The notes under the pieces: model-generated
What the model saw: only the letters and a program-made list of their open reading frames with translations
The model's database searches: none
What the model was told of the DNA's origin: nothing
Origin: Devosia sp. A8/3-2
GTDB taxonomy: Bacteria > Pseudomonadota > Alphaproteobacteria > Rhizobiales > Devosiaceae
Reading direction: 5' to 3'
NCBI GenBank assembly: GCA_025452255.1
Contig: CP104974.1
Span: 2,148,156 to 2,212,155, forward strand
Length of the DNA: 64,000 nucleotides
Program-made: the position numbers and the translations under genes
In this document: one piece after another, positions 51,855 to 63,361 of the stretch
Position numbering within the stretch: position 1 is the stretch's first letter
Layout of the letters: each line of letters starts with the position of its first letter

Positions 51855-52939
51855 GTGACCTGTCTTCCCCACCTGTTGCTTGCCGTCTCTCTGTTTGCGG
51901 CCGTGCCAGTACATGCCGCGACCCTCGAGGCAAATGGCCGGGCAGATGATCGTCGTCGGTTTTCAGGGCAATGATGTCGACGATGCCAGCGTCAAGGCGC
52001 TGCGCGAGGAGCTGGCCGCGAGCGAAGTGGGCGGGGTGATGTTCCTCAAGACCAACGTCAAAGATCTTGCCACCGTCACCGCAATGAACCGGGCATTTCG
52101 CGCCGCTTCGCCCGATCTGCTGCCCTTCATCACCGTCGATCAGGAGGGGGCTCGGTCGAGCGGCTGACCAGCGATGTGGGCTTCAAGGAAATTCCCAGTG
52201 CCGCCAGCATTGCCGCCAGAAATTCCCCCGAGGCCGCCGAGAAGATTTACGCTGGTATGGCCGCCTCCCTTGCTGGGCTCGGTTTCACCGTCAATTTCGG
52301 CCCGGTGGCCGATATCAACCTGAACCCCAACAATCCGGTCATCGCCAAATTCGGCCGCTCGTATAGCGCTGATGCCGCGACGGTGGTCGCCTATGACGAG
52401 GCCTTCATCACCGCTCATCACGTGGCGGGCTTGCTCACTTCACTTAAGCATTTCCCGGGCCACGGCTCGTCGACCACCGATAGCCATGAAGGCTTTGTCG
52501 ACATTACCGGCACTGGAAGCAGGAGGAACTCGACCCCTATCGCGAGCTCTGGCCAAGGGCGACGTCGATTTCGTCATGGTGGGCCATCTCTACCACGCCG
52601 ATTATTCCGATGCTGGCGCGCAGGTGCCAGCCTCGCTCTCCCCGCAATGGATCACGGGCGTGCTGCGCGACCAGCTCAATTTTGATGGCGTAGTGATCAG
52701 CGACGACCTCGAAATGGGCGCCATCCGCCAGCATTTTGACCTGAAACAGACCGTCACCATGGCGGTGCGCGCAGGCATGGACGTGTTGCTATTCTCCAAT
52801 ACCGCGAAATACCGGCCGGGCTTGGCCGACGAAATCCGGGCCATTCTGGTCGCCGAGGCCGAGGCCGATCCGGCCTTTGCGGCCCGGATCGAGCAGAGCT
52901 ATCAGCAGAATCGTCGCGCTCAAAGCCCGCATCCACTGA
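51855..52939 (+). CDS. glycoside hydrolase family 3, beta-N-acetylhexosaminidase-like (NagZ type) with signal peptide
   Basis: About 360 residues. A hydrophobic signal (CLPHLLLAVSLFAAVPVHA) is followed by QMIVVGFQG, FITVDQEGG, GFTVNFGPVADINL and the NagZ catalytic block KHFPGHGSSTTDSHEG with the His-Asp pair. GVVISDDLEMGAI carries the catalytic Asp nucleophile. Indels: near 51930 (joining the signal to the body), one G lost near 52152, others near 52515 and 52548, and an extra A at 52907 (CGAA read as CAGAA) before the true stop at 52937. GTG 51855 is my choice of start. An exported enzyme would cut GlcNAc from peptidoglycan fragments or chitin-like glycan. Confidence 0.83.
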
Positions 52940-53076
52940 CCCGAACTGCGGCCAAAACCCGCATCCACGGGGCTTTCCCCAACCAAAACGGGCTAAGTGT
53001 TTCCTCTGGGGCCATCCCCAGATAAACTGCGCGTCGCCGTCCTCCCATGGATGGCGTGTGCAGGAGACTTTGCTTG

Positions 53077-53884
53077 ATGGCGGACGAGCGCGAGACCCGA
53101 CAAGTCCGGGCCATGTTCATTTCGGACGTGCATCTGGGCATGAAGCCGATCCGGGTCGGCCAGCTCATCGAATTCCTGCGCGCACGACGCCGAGACCATC
53201 TATCTGGTCGGCGATATCGTGGATGGCTGGCGCCTCGCCAAGGCTCGGCACTGGCCCAATGAATACAACGTGCTGGTCAATCTGCTGCTCGAAAAGGCCA
53301 ATGCCGGCACCCGTGTCGTCTACCTGCCGGGCAATCACGACGAGTTCCTGCGCGAATATCTCGGCACCTATTTCGGCGAGATCAGAATTCGTCGACCGAA
53401 CCGTCCACACCACCGCCACGGGCAAGACATATCTGGTCATCCATGGCGACCAGTTCGACGTGGTGGTGATGAATGCCAAATGGCTCGCCCATGTCGGGGA
53501 CTGGGCCTATAACGCCGCGCTCCGCGTCAATATCGCCATCAATTGGGTGCGCCGGCGACTCGGTCTGCAATATTGGTCCTTGAGCGCTCGGGCCAAGCAA
53601 AGGTCAAAAATGCCGTCTCGGTGATCAGGCGATTCGAGGAAGCTCTGGTCCACGAAGCCAAGGAATCCAGGGTTGACGGGGTCATCTGCGGGCACATTCA
53701 CTTTGCTGACATGCATGACAGGTTAGGTATCCACTACATCAACACTGGTGATTGGGTGGAAAGTTGCACGGCAATAGTCGAGACAACGGACGGCAATTTC
53801 GAGTTGATCAAGTGGACCGAGATGATGGCGGGCGAGCCCCGCCGCTTCCGCCTCCGCAAGGCGGATCGCTCCGTCGCCTCCTGA
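53077..53884 (+). CDS. metallophosphoesterase, PlcP-like phospholipase C (annotated in some genomes as LpxH)
   Basis: About 268 residues. MFISDVHLGMKP, YLVGDIVDGWRL, VYLPGNHDEFLR, LVIHGDQFD and GVICGHIHFADM are the calcineurin-type motifs with two-metal ligands. The sequence AKWLAHVGDWAYNAALRVN, HYINTGDWVESCTAIVE and the partner gene match PlcP, which in Sinorhizobium and other alphaproteobacteria degrades phospholipids under phosphate limitation. Indels occur near 53188, at 53384 (CGAA read as CAGAA) and near 53600. It is followed at once by a family-4 glycosyltransferase, the usual companion of PlcP. A lipid A (LpxH) role is the alternative. Confidence 0.8.
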
Positions 53885-54901
53885 TCGTTACCGACGCTCT
53901 GGCACCCGCAAATCAATGGCGTGGTGCGCACACTGGACACGCTGGGCCGCGAACTCGCCGCCCGCAATATCGAGGTCCGCTACCTCACCCCTGAGCGATT
54001 CTGGACCGTGCCGGTCCCCACCTATGCCGAAATCCGCCTCTCGCTGGCGACCCGGGGCGCCGTTGCCGCCTTTATCGATGGCGTCGCCCCCGATTGCATC
54101 CACATCGCCACCGAAGGCCCGCTGGGCTGGCAGGCGCGGCAATACTGCCTCGATCGGGGCCTGACCTTCACCACCAGCTTCCACACCCGCTTCCCCGAAT
54201 ATCTGGCCGCCCGCGTGCCGGTATCGCCTGAACTGGGCTATGGCTATCTGCGCTGGTTCCATTGGCCGGCGGCGCGCACCATGGTGCCAACGCCATCGCT
54301 AATGGTGGAATTGGCCGGCCACGGGCTGGGACATCTGGCCCTCTGGTCGCGCGGCGTCGATCTCTCGCGCTTCAGCCCCGGCCCCAAGACTCGGTTCACC
54401 GATCTGCCCGGCCCGCATCTGCTCTGTGTCAGGCGTGTCGCGGCGGAAAAGAACATTACCGCCTTTCTAGATCTGGACGTCCCCGGCACCAAGATCGTGG
54501 TGGGTGACGGCCCCGATCTGCCGGCGCTCACCCGCCGCTATCCGGATGTGAAATTCCTCGGCTATCGCTTCGGTGATGAACTGGCCGAGATCTATCGCAG
54601 CGCCGATGTCTTTGTCTTTCCCAGCCGCACGGACACCTTTGGCAATGTGGTGATTGAGGCCCTCGCCTCCGGCGTTCCCGTCGCCGCCTATCCGGTCACG
54701 GGGCCGCGCGATATCCTCACCGACCCGACAGCCGGTGCGCTTGACGAAGACACAGGCGCCGCTGTGCGCCGCGCCCTCACGCTCTCCCGTGCCGCTGCCC
54801 GGGCGCATGGCTGCCGCTTCACGGTTCCGGCCAGTGTGGATCAATTCGTCTCGCATCTGCATCCATCCGCACCCGCCGTCACCACGGCCGCTGCGGGCTG
54901 A
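53869..54901 (+). CDS. family-4 glycosyltransferase, Agt-like glycolipid synthase
   Basis: About 343 residues. RLLIVTDAWHPQINGVVRTL begins the GT-B fold (an extra base near 53899 splits DAWHP from INGVV); TEGPLGWQARQYC, TTSFHTRFPEYLA and LWSRGVDLSRFSP are followed by DVFVFPSRTDTFGNVVIEAL, the donor EX7E motif, and VTGPRDIL. The first codons lie over the PlcP end with no clear start, so the start is approximate. In Agrobacterium the Agt glycosyltransferase makes glycolipids that replace phospholipids when phosphate is scarce; PlcP supplies its diacylglycerol. That role is inferred from this pairing. Confidence 0.8.
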
Positions 54902-54980
54902 TCGTTGCTTGCGTCGAACACACTTGCGGCGCATTGTTCGTCACATTGATTTTATGTGATTTTCCCGGAGCCGTTCTGCG

Positions 54981-56200
54981 ATGGGTTCGCCTTTGGCAGC
55001 GCGCCTTAGTTCGCCCGCTGTGCGTACCAGTCTTTTCTACGCGACCCTGTTTACCTCGGGCGCGGTCTCCAATCCGTTCCTGCCGATCTGGCTGAGCAGA
55101 ACGCGGCATCGGCACCGGCGAAATCGGCGTCATCAACGCCGCGCCGATCTTTGCGATGATCGTCATCAACATGATTGTGGGGCGCTCGGCCGATCGGGCC
55201 AGCGATTGGCGCAATGTCATCGTCATCGGCTCCATCATCGCCGCCATCCCGCCGATCTTCCTGCTGTTCATGGATGATTATGTCGCCATCCTCATCATCT
55301 GGACCCTGCTGATCGTGCCGTTCCGGGCCATCGCCCCCGTGGTCGATGCCGCCGCCTATCGCATGACACGCCGCACCGGCATGGATTTCGGCGCCATTCG
55401 CGTCTGGGGTACGATCGGCTTTGTCGCCGTGACACTGGTGGCTGGCGTCGTGCTCGACCGCATGGGGGCAGGAGCCTTTGTGCCGCTGCTCATCGCGGTC
55501 AGCCTCATTCGTGCGCTGGTGTCGCTCGGCCTGCCGCTGTTTCGCTCGCCTGATGAGTATTCGCGCCCCATGCATCCCATCGATGCGCCGATCAACCCAT
55601 TGATCGCCATTCACTGGGCCAGCTCTGGCGCCCCCGGTTCCTGATGACGCTGATCGGCGCGGCGCTGCTGCATGGCAGCCACATGATGCAGATGGGCTTT
55701 GGCGCGCTGATCTGGGCCGAGGAGGGGATTCCCGGCTGGGTCATCGGCATCCTGTGGGCCGTGGCACCCACCGCCGAAATCCTCGCCATGGTCTATTTCG
55801 AGCGCATCACCAAGCGCTTCGCCGCCCGCCATTTGATCCTGCTCGGTTGCATCTGCGGCGCGTTACGCTGGTGGGGCTTTGCGCTCGAGCCCGATATCTG
55901 GGTGCTGGTCCTGCTGCAAACCCTGCATCTGGCAACGGTGGGCCTCACCTTCCTCGGTATCACCAATTTCATCGCCAATTGGACCAGCGAGGACATCGCG
56001 GCGGAGGCGCAGAGCTTTTTCGTGATGATCCGCCGGTGGTGACCGTGGTGGCGCTGCTGGGCTTCGGCGTGCTCGCCGGCACGATGGGGGCGGGGGCTTT
56101 CTATGTGGCGGCTATCCTCAGTGCGGTCGGGGCGGTGATGGTGGTTATCTCGCTGATCGTGATGAACCCCAAGCGCGAGAATGCGCAGGCGGTGATCTGA
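54981..56200 (+). CDS. MFS transporter (PPP/HcaT-like family)
   Basis: About 406 residues with 12 helices. SLFYATLFTSGAVSNPFLPIWL and GEIGVINAAPIFAMIVINMIVGRSADRASDWR start it; MDFGAIRVWGTIGFVAV is the central G-x-x-R-x-W-G motif of the family that includes HcaT and LacY-like MFS. FIANWTSEDIAAEAQS near the end is shared with the next gene. Indels: extra A at 55098 (CGAA read as CAGAA), one C lost near 55620, one G lost near 56032. Substrate unknown. Confidence 0.82.
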
Positions 56201-56336
56201 GGGGCTCTCGTTACTCCGTCACCGGAAAGCCGCATCCGCAATTGTAACGATTGCAACGTCACAAATCCCCTTGCCTTCGTCACAGAGCCAAGCGAACAAA
56301 GGTGCCGGGCGCTGATTTGCCCCGGGTTCACTTTTC

Positions 56337-57516
56337 ATGGCATCCGTTCTGTCGCGCTGGGCATCGCCCGAGCTGCGCGCTTCGATATTTCATTTCACGG
56401 TCTACCTGCCCGGCGCCGTCAGCAGCGTTTACACGGCGATCTGGCTGGCTGAACATGGCATCCCTGCCGAACAGATCGGCATTATCAATGCGTTGCCGGT
56501 CTTGCTGCTGTTGGGCATCAATATGCTGGTGGGGCGATTGGCTGATCGAGCCAGCGATTGGCGTTCGACCATCCTCATCGTCTCTCTGCTCAGCGGCGCG
56601 GCACCCATCGGTCTGTTCTTCGTCCATGAATTCTGGGGCATCGTGCTGGTCTGGCTGCTCTGCACCGTTCCCGGCGGGCTGGTACCCCTGCTGACCGATG
56701 CGGCAACACTGCGCCTCGCGCAGCGTACCGGCACCGATTTCGGCAGCATGCGCGCTCGGGGCACGATCGGCTATGTGATCGGAACGGCTCTTGTGGGCTC
56801 GGCCGTCACGGCCTATGGCACTGCCGCTTTCGTGCCGCTGTTCTTTGCCGTATCGGTTGGCCGCGCCATCATCGGCTTCACCCTGCCGCGTTTCCGCGCG
56901 CCGGCGCAGGTCTCGACCACGGCCGATGCCAATCCCGAAAAACCGCGGCTCTCCTCTGCGCTCAAGCTCTGGTTCGTGCTGCCCATTCTGGGCTTTGCGC
57001 TTGTCAATTCCAACAATGCGGTGGTGGGCGGCTTTGGCGCTGATCTGGCACGACAATGGCATTCCCGATTATTTCATCGGCCCCTTGCTTGCCGTGGCCG
57101 CCGCTGCGGAAGCCGTCCTCATGGTGATGTGGCGGCGCTTTGGCAGGCGCGTCACCGCGCGCAACATGATCTCGGTCGCCTGTGCGGCGTCGCTGCTGCG
57201 CTTCTTCATCATGGCGTTTAATCCGCCCGTGGCCGTGCTGTTCGTCACCCAGACGCTGCACGCCTTCAGTTTCGGCATGGGCTATTTCGGCGTCGTGCAT
57301 TTCATCGCCAATTGGACCAGCGAGGACATTGCCGCCGAAGCTCAGGGCTTTGCCACCATGCTGCAACAGGGCGCCGCCTTCGTGTCGCTGATGCTGTTCG
57401 GTGTTCTGGTCGGCCATTTCGGCGCCGGCGCATTCTTTGCGTCGGCGCTGTTTGCGCTGCTCGGCATGGGCTGTGTTCTGTGGTCGCTCAAGCTCAAGCC
57501 ACCCAAGGACGCGTGA
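56337..57516 (+). CDS. MFS transporter, tandem paralogue of the preceding gene
   Basis: About 394 residues with the same layout: FHFTVYLPGAVSSVYTAIWLAEHGI, ALPVLLLLGINMLVGRLADRASDWR, TDFGSMRARGTIGYVIGTAL and FIANWTSEDIAAEAQGFA. The shared ADRASDWR and FIANWTSEDIAAEAQ segments show that the two genes arose by duplication. One indel, a two-base loss near 57045 (GCGCGC-like run), separates residues 1-236 from the rest. A bidirectional terminator follows. Substrate unknown. Confidence 0.83.
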
Positions 57517-57530
57517 GGGGCACTCTCACG

Positions 57531-57560
57531 GTGTCATTCCCGCGGAAGCGGGAACCTCCG
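57531..57560. repeat. short palindromic repeat
   Basis: TTCCCGC (57537-57543) and GCGGGAA (57548-57554) flank GGAA and are preceded by GTGTCA, the same border as in the REP-like element at 18137-18236. It looks like half of that element. Confidence 0.6.
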
Positions 57561-57592
57561 TTTCCTTTCTTCACCGCCACACCCGCACAAAC

Positions 57593-57620
57593 AAAAAGGC
57601 CCCGGTTCCCGGGGCCTTTT
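57593..57620. terminator. bidirectional intrinsic terminator
   Basis: GGCCCCGG (57598-57605) pairs with CCGGGGCC (57609-57616) around a 3-nt loop, with AAAAA before and TTTT after. It lies between the convergent MFS and GPR-like genes and would end both transcripts. Confidence 0.88.
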
Positions 57621-57638
57621 CAATTTCTGCACCAAGCC

Positions 57639-60600
57639 TTAGCTCAGCCGCCCACTCGCATGGGCCGGGGTCGTATAGACCTTGCCGCGATCGCTCAGCA
57701 GGTATTCGCGGGTCTCGGCGGCAGGGCGGGGGCCGGCGGCGGCGCGTTTCAGCAGCTGCTCGAACTCGCTCATATACGCCTGCGCGGTGCGGGCAAAGTC
57801 GGGTTCGCGCTGCAGCTTCTTGCGCACATCGTCATAGGTGCCCCGGCCGGTCAGCGTATAGATGCGGCGCGAGAACACATTGGATTCCCCGGCACGGTAA
57901 CGGGCCCGGGCTTCGGCCAGCGCGGCGTCGTCGATAGCCCGGGCGATCTCGTCGGTCAGCCCCGACAGGCTGGCCTGCGGCTGCTGGGTGCTGGCCTGCT
58001 TGGCCGTGGCATTGCGCAACACGTCGCGGAGCCAGCCGCCTTCGCCCTGCGGGGTGGCATCGGCTTCCACCGCTGCACGGGCGTCGATATCGCGCTGCGG
58101 CGCTGCGGTGCGGGCAGGCTCAGGCTGACGCACGGGCTCGGTCGTGCGGATCGGATCGACCAGCGTCTGGCGCGACGGCTCGCGATAGGTTTCGCGCGGG
58201 GCCTGATAGGCCGGGGCTTCCCGGCGCGGCTCGGTGCGCAGGGCAGGGCGCTGCGGCGGGCGGCGGTCGTTGAGGTCGAGGGTCGCCGGCTGGCTGCGCA
58301 CGATGGCGTTGAGTTCGCTCAGCGCCTCGATCTGCTCGGCCACGACGCGGCGCATGGCTGCGGCGCTGGCGCAGGTTTCCTCGGGCAGCTCGTTGACGCC
58401 ACGGGCCAGCTCGGCGCGCGTGGCTTCGAGTTCGCTGCCGACTTCCTTGGCCGTCTGGCGCATGGCGCGGGCGGTGTCGTTGAAGCGCTGGGTGGCTTCT
58501 TCCATCGCCTTGTGCATTTCGGCGACCATCTGCTCCTGCGCCTGCTGCAAGGCCGCATTGGCGCGGCGGCCTTCGGCATCGGCACTGTTGCGGAAATCGC
58601 CGAGACGCGTGCTGACTTCGCCCGAGGTTTCATCCAGCGCCTGCCGGAAGGTGCCCGTGGTCTGGTCGATAGCGTTGCGCAACTGACCGGTATTGGAGGC
58701 GATGGCCCCGCGTACCGAAGCGGTCAGAATCCACGATGGTGTCGGCCAGCGTGCTGGTCGTCGTGGTCAGCACATCGGTGACATTGCCGGCGGTCGAGGC
58801 CAGCACATCACTGACGCGGTTGGCGTTTTCTTCCAGCGCATTGTTGACTCGGCTGGTCTGGTCGCTAAGCGCCACACGCACCGAGGAGGCCGTCTGGTTG
58901 AGGGCATTGGCGGCAGCTTCGGCGGCGCGCTGCACGGCGCTATCCACACAGGCGGCGTTGCTCGACAAGGTCGAGGTGAAGCGCTGATTGGTCTGGTAGA
59001 GCGCGTCGTTGACATCGGCCGTCGAGGATTGGATCGCCTCGGTAATGGTTGCCGTAGTGGCTTCCAGCGTTTCGGCAACCGAGCCGGTGGTGGCCTGCAA
59101 GGCTTCGTCCATGGCACGGCGGGCGCCGATCAGGCGGCGTTCCGTGTCGTTGACCGTATCGGCGATCGACTGCGCGAACATGCGCATGCGGCCATCGATA
59201 TCGTCGGCGCGGCTGGCAAAGCTCTGGGCCAGCGCATCCATGGCGCCACGGCGATCTTCCAGCGTAATGAGAGCGGTTTCGCTGGTCGAGCTGAGCTCGG
59301 TCGAAACCTGCTGCATATTGGCCGCTTCCGCATCGAGACGGCCGAGCACGGTCGAGAATTCGTCGACCATGGAGCGGATGGTGGATTGCAGCGCGCCCAC
59401 ATGCTGGCTGACCATGGTGCCAGCCTGTTCGGTCTGCCCAATGGCATCGCGAATGGTGTTGGAATAGGTCGAAGTCTGCTGGGCGACTGATGTCTCGGGA
59501 TTGGCGAGGTTCGCCGTCGAGGCATCGAGCACCCGCTGCAGCAGCAGGTTGGAATCGTTGAGCTTGCCGAGCGCAGCTGTGACATCGGTGAGGATGCGCG
59601 AGGTCGAGACGGCCATGATGGCCTCGGCCTCCTTGGCATTTTCGCCCAAGGCGTCGCGCAGCAGATTGCCATGGCTGAGCAGGGCGTTCTGCAACTGGTC
59701 GGAGCGATCGCTGACCAAGGCCGCAAAGGCATTGGTGTGCTCTTCGACCGAGCGGTTGATGTCGGTGAGGCGGGTTTCGATGCTGCCCACGGCGTCGGGA
59801 GCCTTGACCGTCAGCAATTGATCGATATTGCCGGCGGCAGCGCGGATCAGGTCAAGCACGCCGCGCACGGCGCCGTCCATGCGGTCGGCTGTGGCGATAA
59901 CGTCGGTGGCGATATTTTCCGTCGCCGCGGTGATGCGGGTGGCGATGGTTTCCTCGATCCGGTCGGCGCCGGCTTCCAGATCCGCCATGGATTGGGTGAT
60001 CGAGGTATTGATCGAAGCATTGAGCGCGGCCAGCCGTTCGGCCGTGATATCGGCGCAGGCGGTGATGGCTTCGGGCAGGGTGCCCGGGCGCTGGTCGACC
60101 ATGTCGGTAATGGCGCGACGGGCCGAATTGACGCCGCTCTCGATGAGGTCGGCGGCCTTGCGGGCGCTTTCGCCCACGGTGGCGCTGGCCGCGTCGATGC
60201 GAGCGGAAACGCCGTGCTCGGCGTCCGAAATGCGCGAGATGGCGCTGTCGAGGCCTGTGCCCAGATGCGTGTTCACCTCGGCAACCTTCTCGGCGATCAT
60301 GTCCGACATGGTGGTGACGCGCTCGTTCATCGTCTCGGTGACATTGTGCAACGAGGTCTCGATCTTGGTGCGGGCTTCTTCACCCTGCAGCGCGATGGCG
60401 TCGGCCAGCTCGCTAGTGCGCAGACCGATGGTTTCGCCCATCGAGGCGGTGTGCGTTTCCAGCGTGTCGGACAGGGCCTGAGTGCGCTGGTTCAGCGCTT
60501 CGCTGAGCGCCGTGGTGCGGGTGCCCACGGCCCGGGCCAGCTGCTGGGTGCCGCTGTCGAGGGTAGTGCGTAGCAAGGTCGAGCGCTCGTCCAGCGCGCC

Positions 60601-63008
60601 GGTCAGCGTGGTCGTGTGATCGGCCAATTGGCTGGTCAGGGTTTCGGTGCGCTCGCTCAGTTGGGTGGTGAGCAATTCGGTGCGTTCGTCGAGCTGGCTG
60701 GCCGGGTTCCCGGTGCGGGATTCGATTTCCAGCGACAGCGCCGAGGTGCGTTCCGATAGCGTATCGGCCAGCCGCGTCGTGCGGCCCGAGATCGCCTGAT
60801 CGAATTCGGAGGTGCCGGCCGACAGGGCTTGGCCCAATTCCCGGCTGCGCACGCGGATGGCTTCGCTCATATCGCTGGCGCGGGTGCTGAGCGTTTCGTC
60901 CAGTTCGAGCACACGGGTCTCGATGGCGCTGGTGATTTCGCCGGCGCGGCTGCTCAGAATGCCGTCGAGCTTCTGCGTGCGGCCGTCGAGGGTCTCGGCG
61001 ATCTGGTTGGCATGGCCTTCGAGCAGATCCACGAGGGCCCGGCTGCGGCTGCCGATGTCTTCGGAGATGGCGCGGGCTTTGGCGCCCAGCACTTCGCCCA
61101 ATTCGCGGGTTTTTTCGCTGATGGCGCTGTCGAAGCGGCCGGATTCTTCGTTGAGCGCCATTTCGAGCACATTGGCGCGGGCGGCAAAGCTGGTGCCCTG
61201 CGCTTCAAGGCGCGCGATCAGGCTATCGCCCTTGTCGCCGATAACGCCGTCAAGCGTGCCCGAGCGCGTGTCGAGAATGGCGGCAATTTCGGTCAGCCGT
61301 GCATCGAACTGGCTGAGCGAATCCTGCCCGGCCGAAGACAGCGTGATGCGGGCGCGGTCGGAGGTGTCGTCCAGCGCGCCGTTGATTTCGATCAGCGCCG
61401 ATTGCAGGCGGCTGTCCATGGCATTGAGCTGGATGGAGACCGATTCATCGAGTTGGCGGGTGAGGGCGTTGAGCAGCACCTCGGCCTCGCGCGAACGGCC
61501 GGAAATGTCGTCGGCGATCTTCTGGCCGATCAGATCCAGTGCGCCGGTCACTTCATGGCCACGGTCGCGCAACTGGCCCAGCAGCGAGGTGCTGCCGTCG
61601 CTGAGCAGGCCCGAAATGGTGGTGGTCCGCTCGTCGAGCGCTGCGGCCGAGCGCCCCGTCGTGTCGTCCAGCGTTTCGGACAAGCGGCCGGTCGTGCCAT
61701 CGAGCAAGTTGGCAAGCTTTTCGGCGCGGGCGTCAAAAGCCGAGGCCAGATTACCTGTGCGGCTGTCCATCGCCTCGGCGATCCGCCCGCTGGTGCCTTC
61801 TGAGCAGGCCAGCCAGATTGGCCGTGCGGTCTTCGAAGCTGCCGGTAATGGCGCCGGTGCGTTCCTCGATCAGGCGGGTGCGCTCGTCCATGGCGGCGGC
61901 AATGGTCGAGGCATGGCTGTCGAGGGCGTCGGTCAGCGCGGCAATGCGGCCTTCGACGCCCGAATTGAGCGTACCGGCACGCTCGTCAAGCGCGCCGGTC
62001 ATGGCCGCGGTCTTGTCGTCAAAGGTCAGCGACAGGCGGCCCGCGCTATCGTCGAGCGCCGAGATGAAGTCGGTGGTGCGGTTGTCGACCAACGAGACGA
62101 AATTCTCCGTCCGCTCGCCAAAGGCATTGGTCAGCGTATTGCCGGCCGTTTCCAGCGCCTAGGTCAGATTGCCGCCGCTTTCCACGATGGTCCCGGAAAT
62201 GCGCTGGCTGATCATGTCGAGATCGAACACCGGGCCCGTATGGCTCTCAGTGATGGCCTCGCACGCGCTCGGTATTGGTGAGCACGCTTTGCGCTGGCTG
62301 GCCAATTCGGCGATCAGCGCACGCATGCGTGATTCATTGTCCGAATAGGTGCGTTCGAGTGCGGTAACCTCGTTGTGGATCATCACTTCGAGTTCGCCGG
62401 CGCGCGAGAGGGCGCGTTCCAGCCCATCGCCCAGCGCATTGACTTCGCGGCGCACGGCCCGGCCCACCGAGGCGACCTTGTCGGCGGCGGTGACTTCGGG
62501 CTCGGCCGGGCAGAATGGCGGCTCGGGTGATCGAGGACGCGGCATTGCGCAGGTCCTGGGCGCGGCGGAACAGGGTGGCGACGCCGAAAAAGCCCAATAC
62601 GGGCAGGATCATGATGGCCGCGAGCGCGATGAAATCGATGCTGCTGGCAAACTGGCCGAAATTGCTCAGCTGGCTGCCATAGCGCAGATAGCCGGCCGCG
62701 CCCGTAGCCACGAGCCAGATGACCGAGAGCGCCAGCGCTACCCAAGTGGGGGCCGAGGATGAACGGCTCTGCAGCGTATAAAGCAGCTTGGAGGTGGGGA
62801 ATCGATCGTCATTGGCCACGGCGCCGGCCTGTTGGGCGATCTTGTCCGCAGCGCGCAGGCGCTCGGAACGCGCAGGATTGGCCGCGCGCTTTTCCGGGGC
62901 TTTTTCCGGCGTACTGTCGAGATTGAACACCGAGTCCTTGAGGGCGTCTTCAACGGCAGAAAAAGCCGAGGCGGCGGGATCGTTTGGGGGTGTCGAATTC
63001 TGCGCCAT
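57639..63008 (-). CDS. giant coiled-coil/apolipoprotein-like repeat protein, homologue of growth pole ring protein GPR (RgsE)
   Basis: About 1790 residues. Residues 1-100 are polar and acidic. Two membrane helices follow (VALALSVIWLVATGAAGYL and IDFIALAAIMILPVLGFFGV), then a giant helical region made of 11-residue repeats such as RTELLTTQLSE, RTETLTSQLAD, HTTTLTGALDE and RTTALSEALNQ. The C-terminal ~300 residues include a Pro/Arg-rich linker and a last globular part (SLSGLTDEIARAIDDAALAE and FARTAQAYMSEFEQLLKRAA). The layout, with an N-terminal anchor and apolipoprotein A1/A4/E-like repeats, matches the GPR/RgsE proteins that form a ring at the growing pole of Agrobacterium and Sinorhizobium. 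Indels: two CGAA-type insertions (58727, 61801) and one-base losses near 62245-62290 and 62520; CCAGG also reads CTAGG at 62161, giving a TAG. The start is ATG 63008. Confidence 0.82.
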
Positions 63009-63361
63009 ACTCTTTACTACTCTCGCGTCGACTTCACAGCGATAGGGCGGCAAACTGGCGGTGTGTTAACCCCCAACCCGTTTCCGGGCCGATGGTCAAA
63101 TGGAAACAATTCGATGCAAATGCCGCGCATTATTTCCGCACCACCGCTGCCGCGCTGGTTCAAAATCCATACATACATTCAATTTTACTCAAACCGAACG
63201 CTTTCTTACCCAAAGGTTAATTTTTTGGGGAGAACGAGGGGCATCAAAAACGGCAAAGAACGGCGAAGATGTGGCTTAATTGCCTGTTCATCCGGCGCTT
63301 CTAAGCTTGTCCAGCGGTTTTGCTCCTGTGGGCTCCGTAGCCGCTTTTGTTAAGGAGTTCG
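63009..63361. other. divergent intergenic region between the GPR-like and Hpt genes
   Basis: Unusually AT-rich for this window (63170-63235: repeated TTTTT, AAATT and TACTC). It should hold the promoters of both genes. AAGGAG at 63352-63357 is the Hpt gene's ribosome binding site. I see no gene here. Confidence 0.5.

Noticed and set aside
57312-58781. 489-codon plus-strand frame antisense to the GPR-like gene
   Set aside because: It is Gly/Ala/Arg-rich and results from the third-position GC of the minus-strand repeat gene. Its first part overlaps the MFS gene in another frame.
60812-62281. 489-codon plus-strand Ser/Arg-rich frame
   Set aside because: A shadow of the hendecad repeats of the GPR-like gene on the minus strand; no independent motif.
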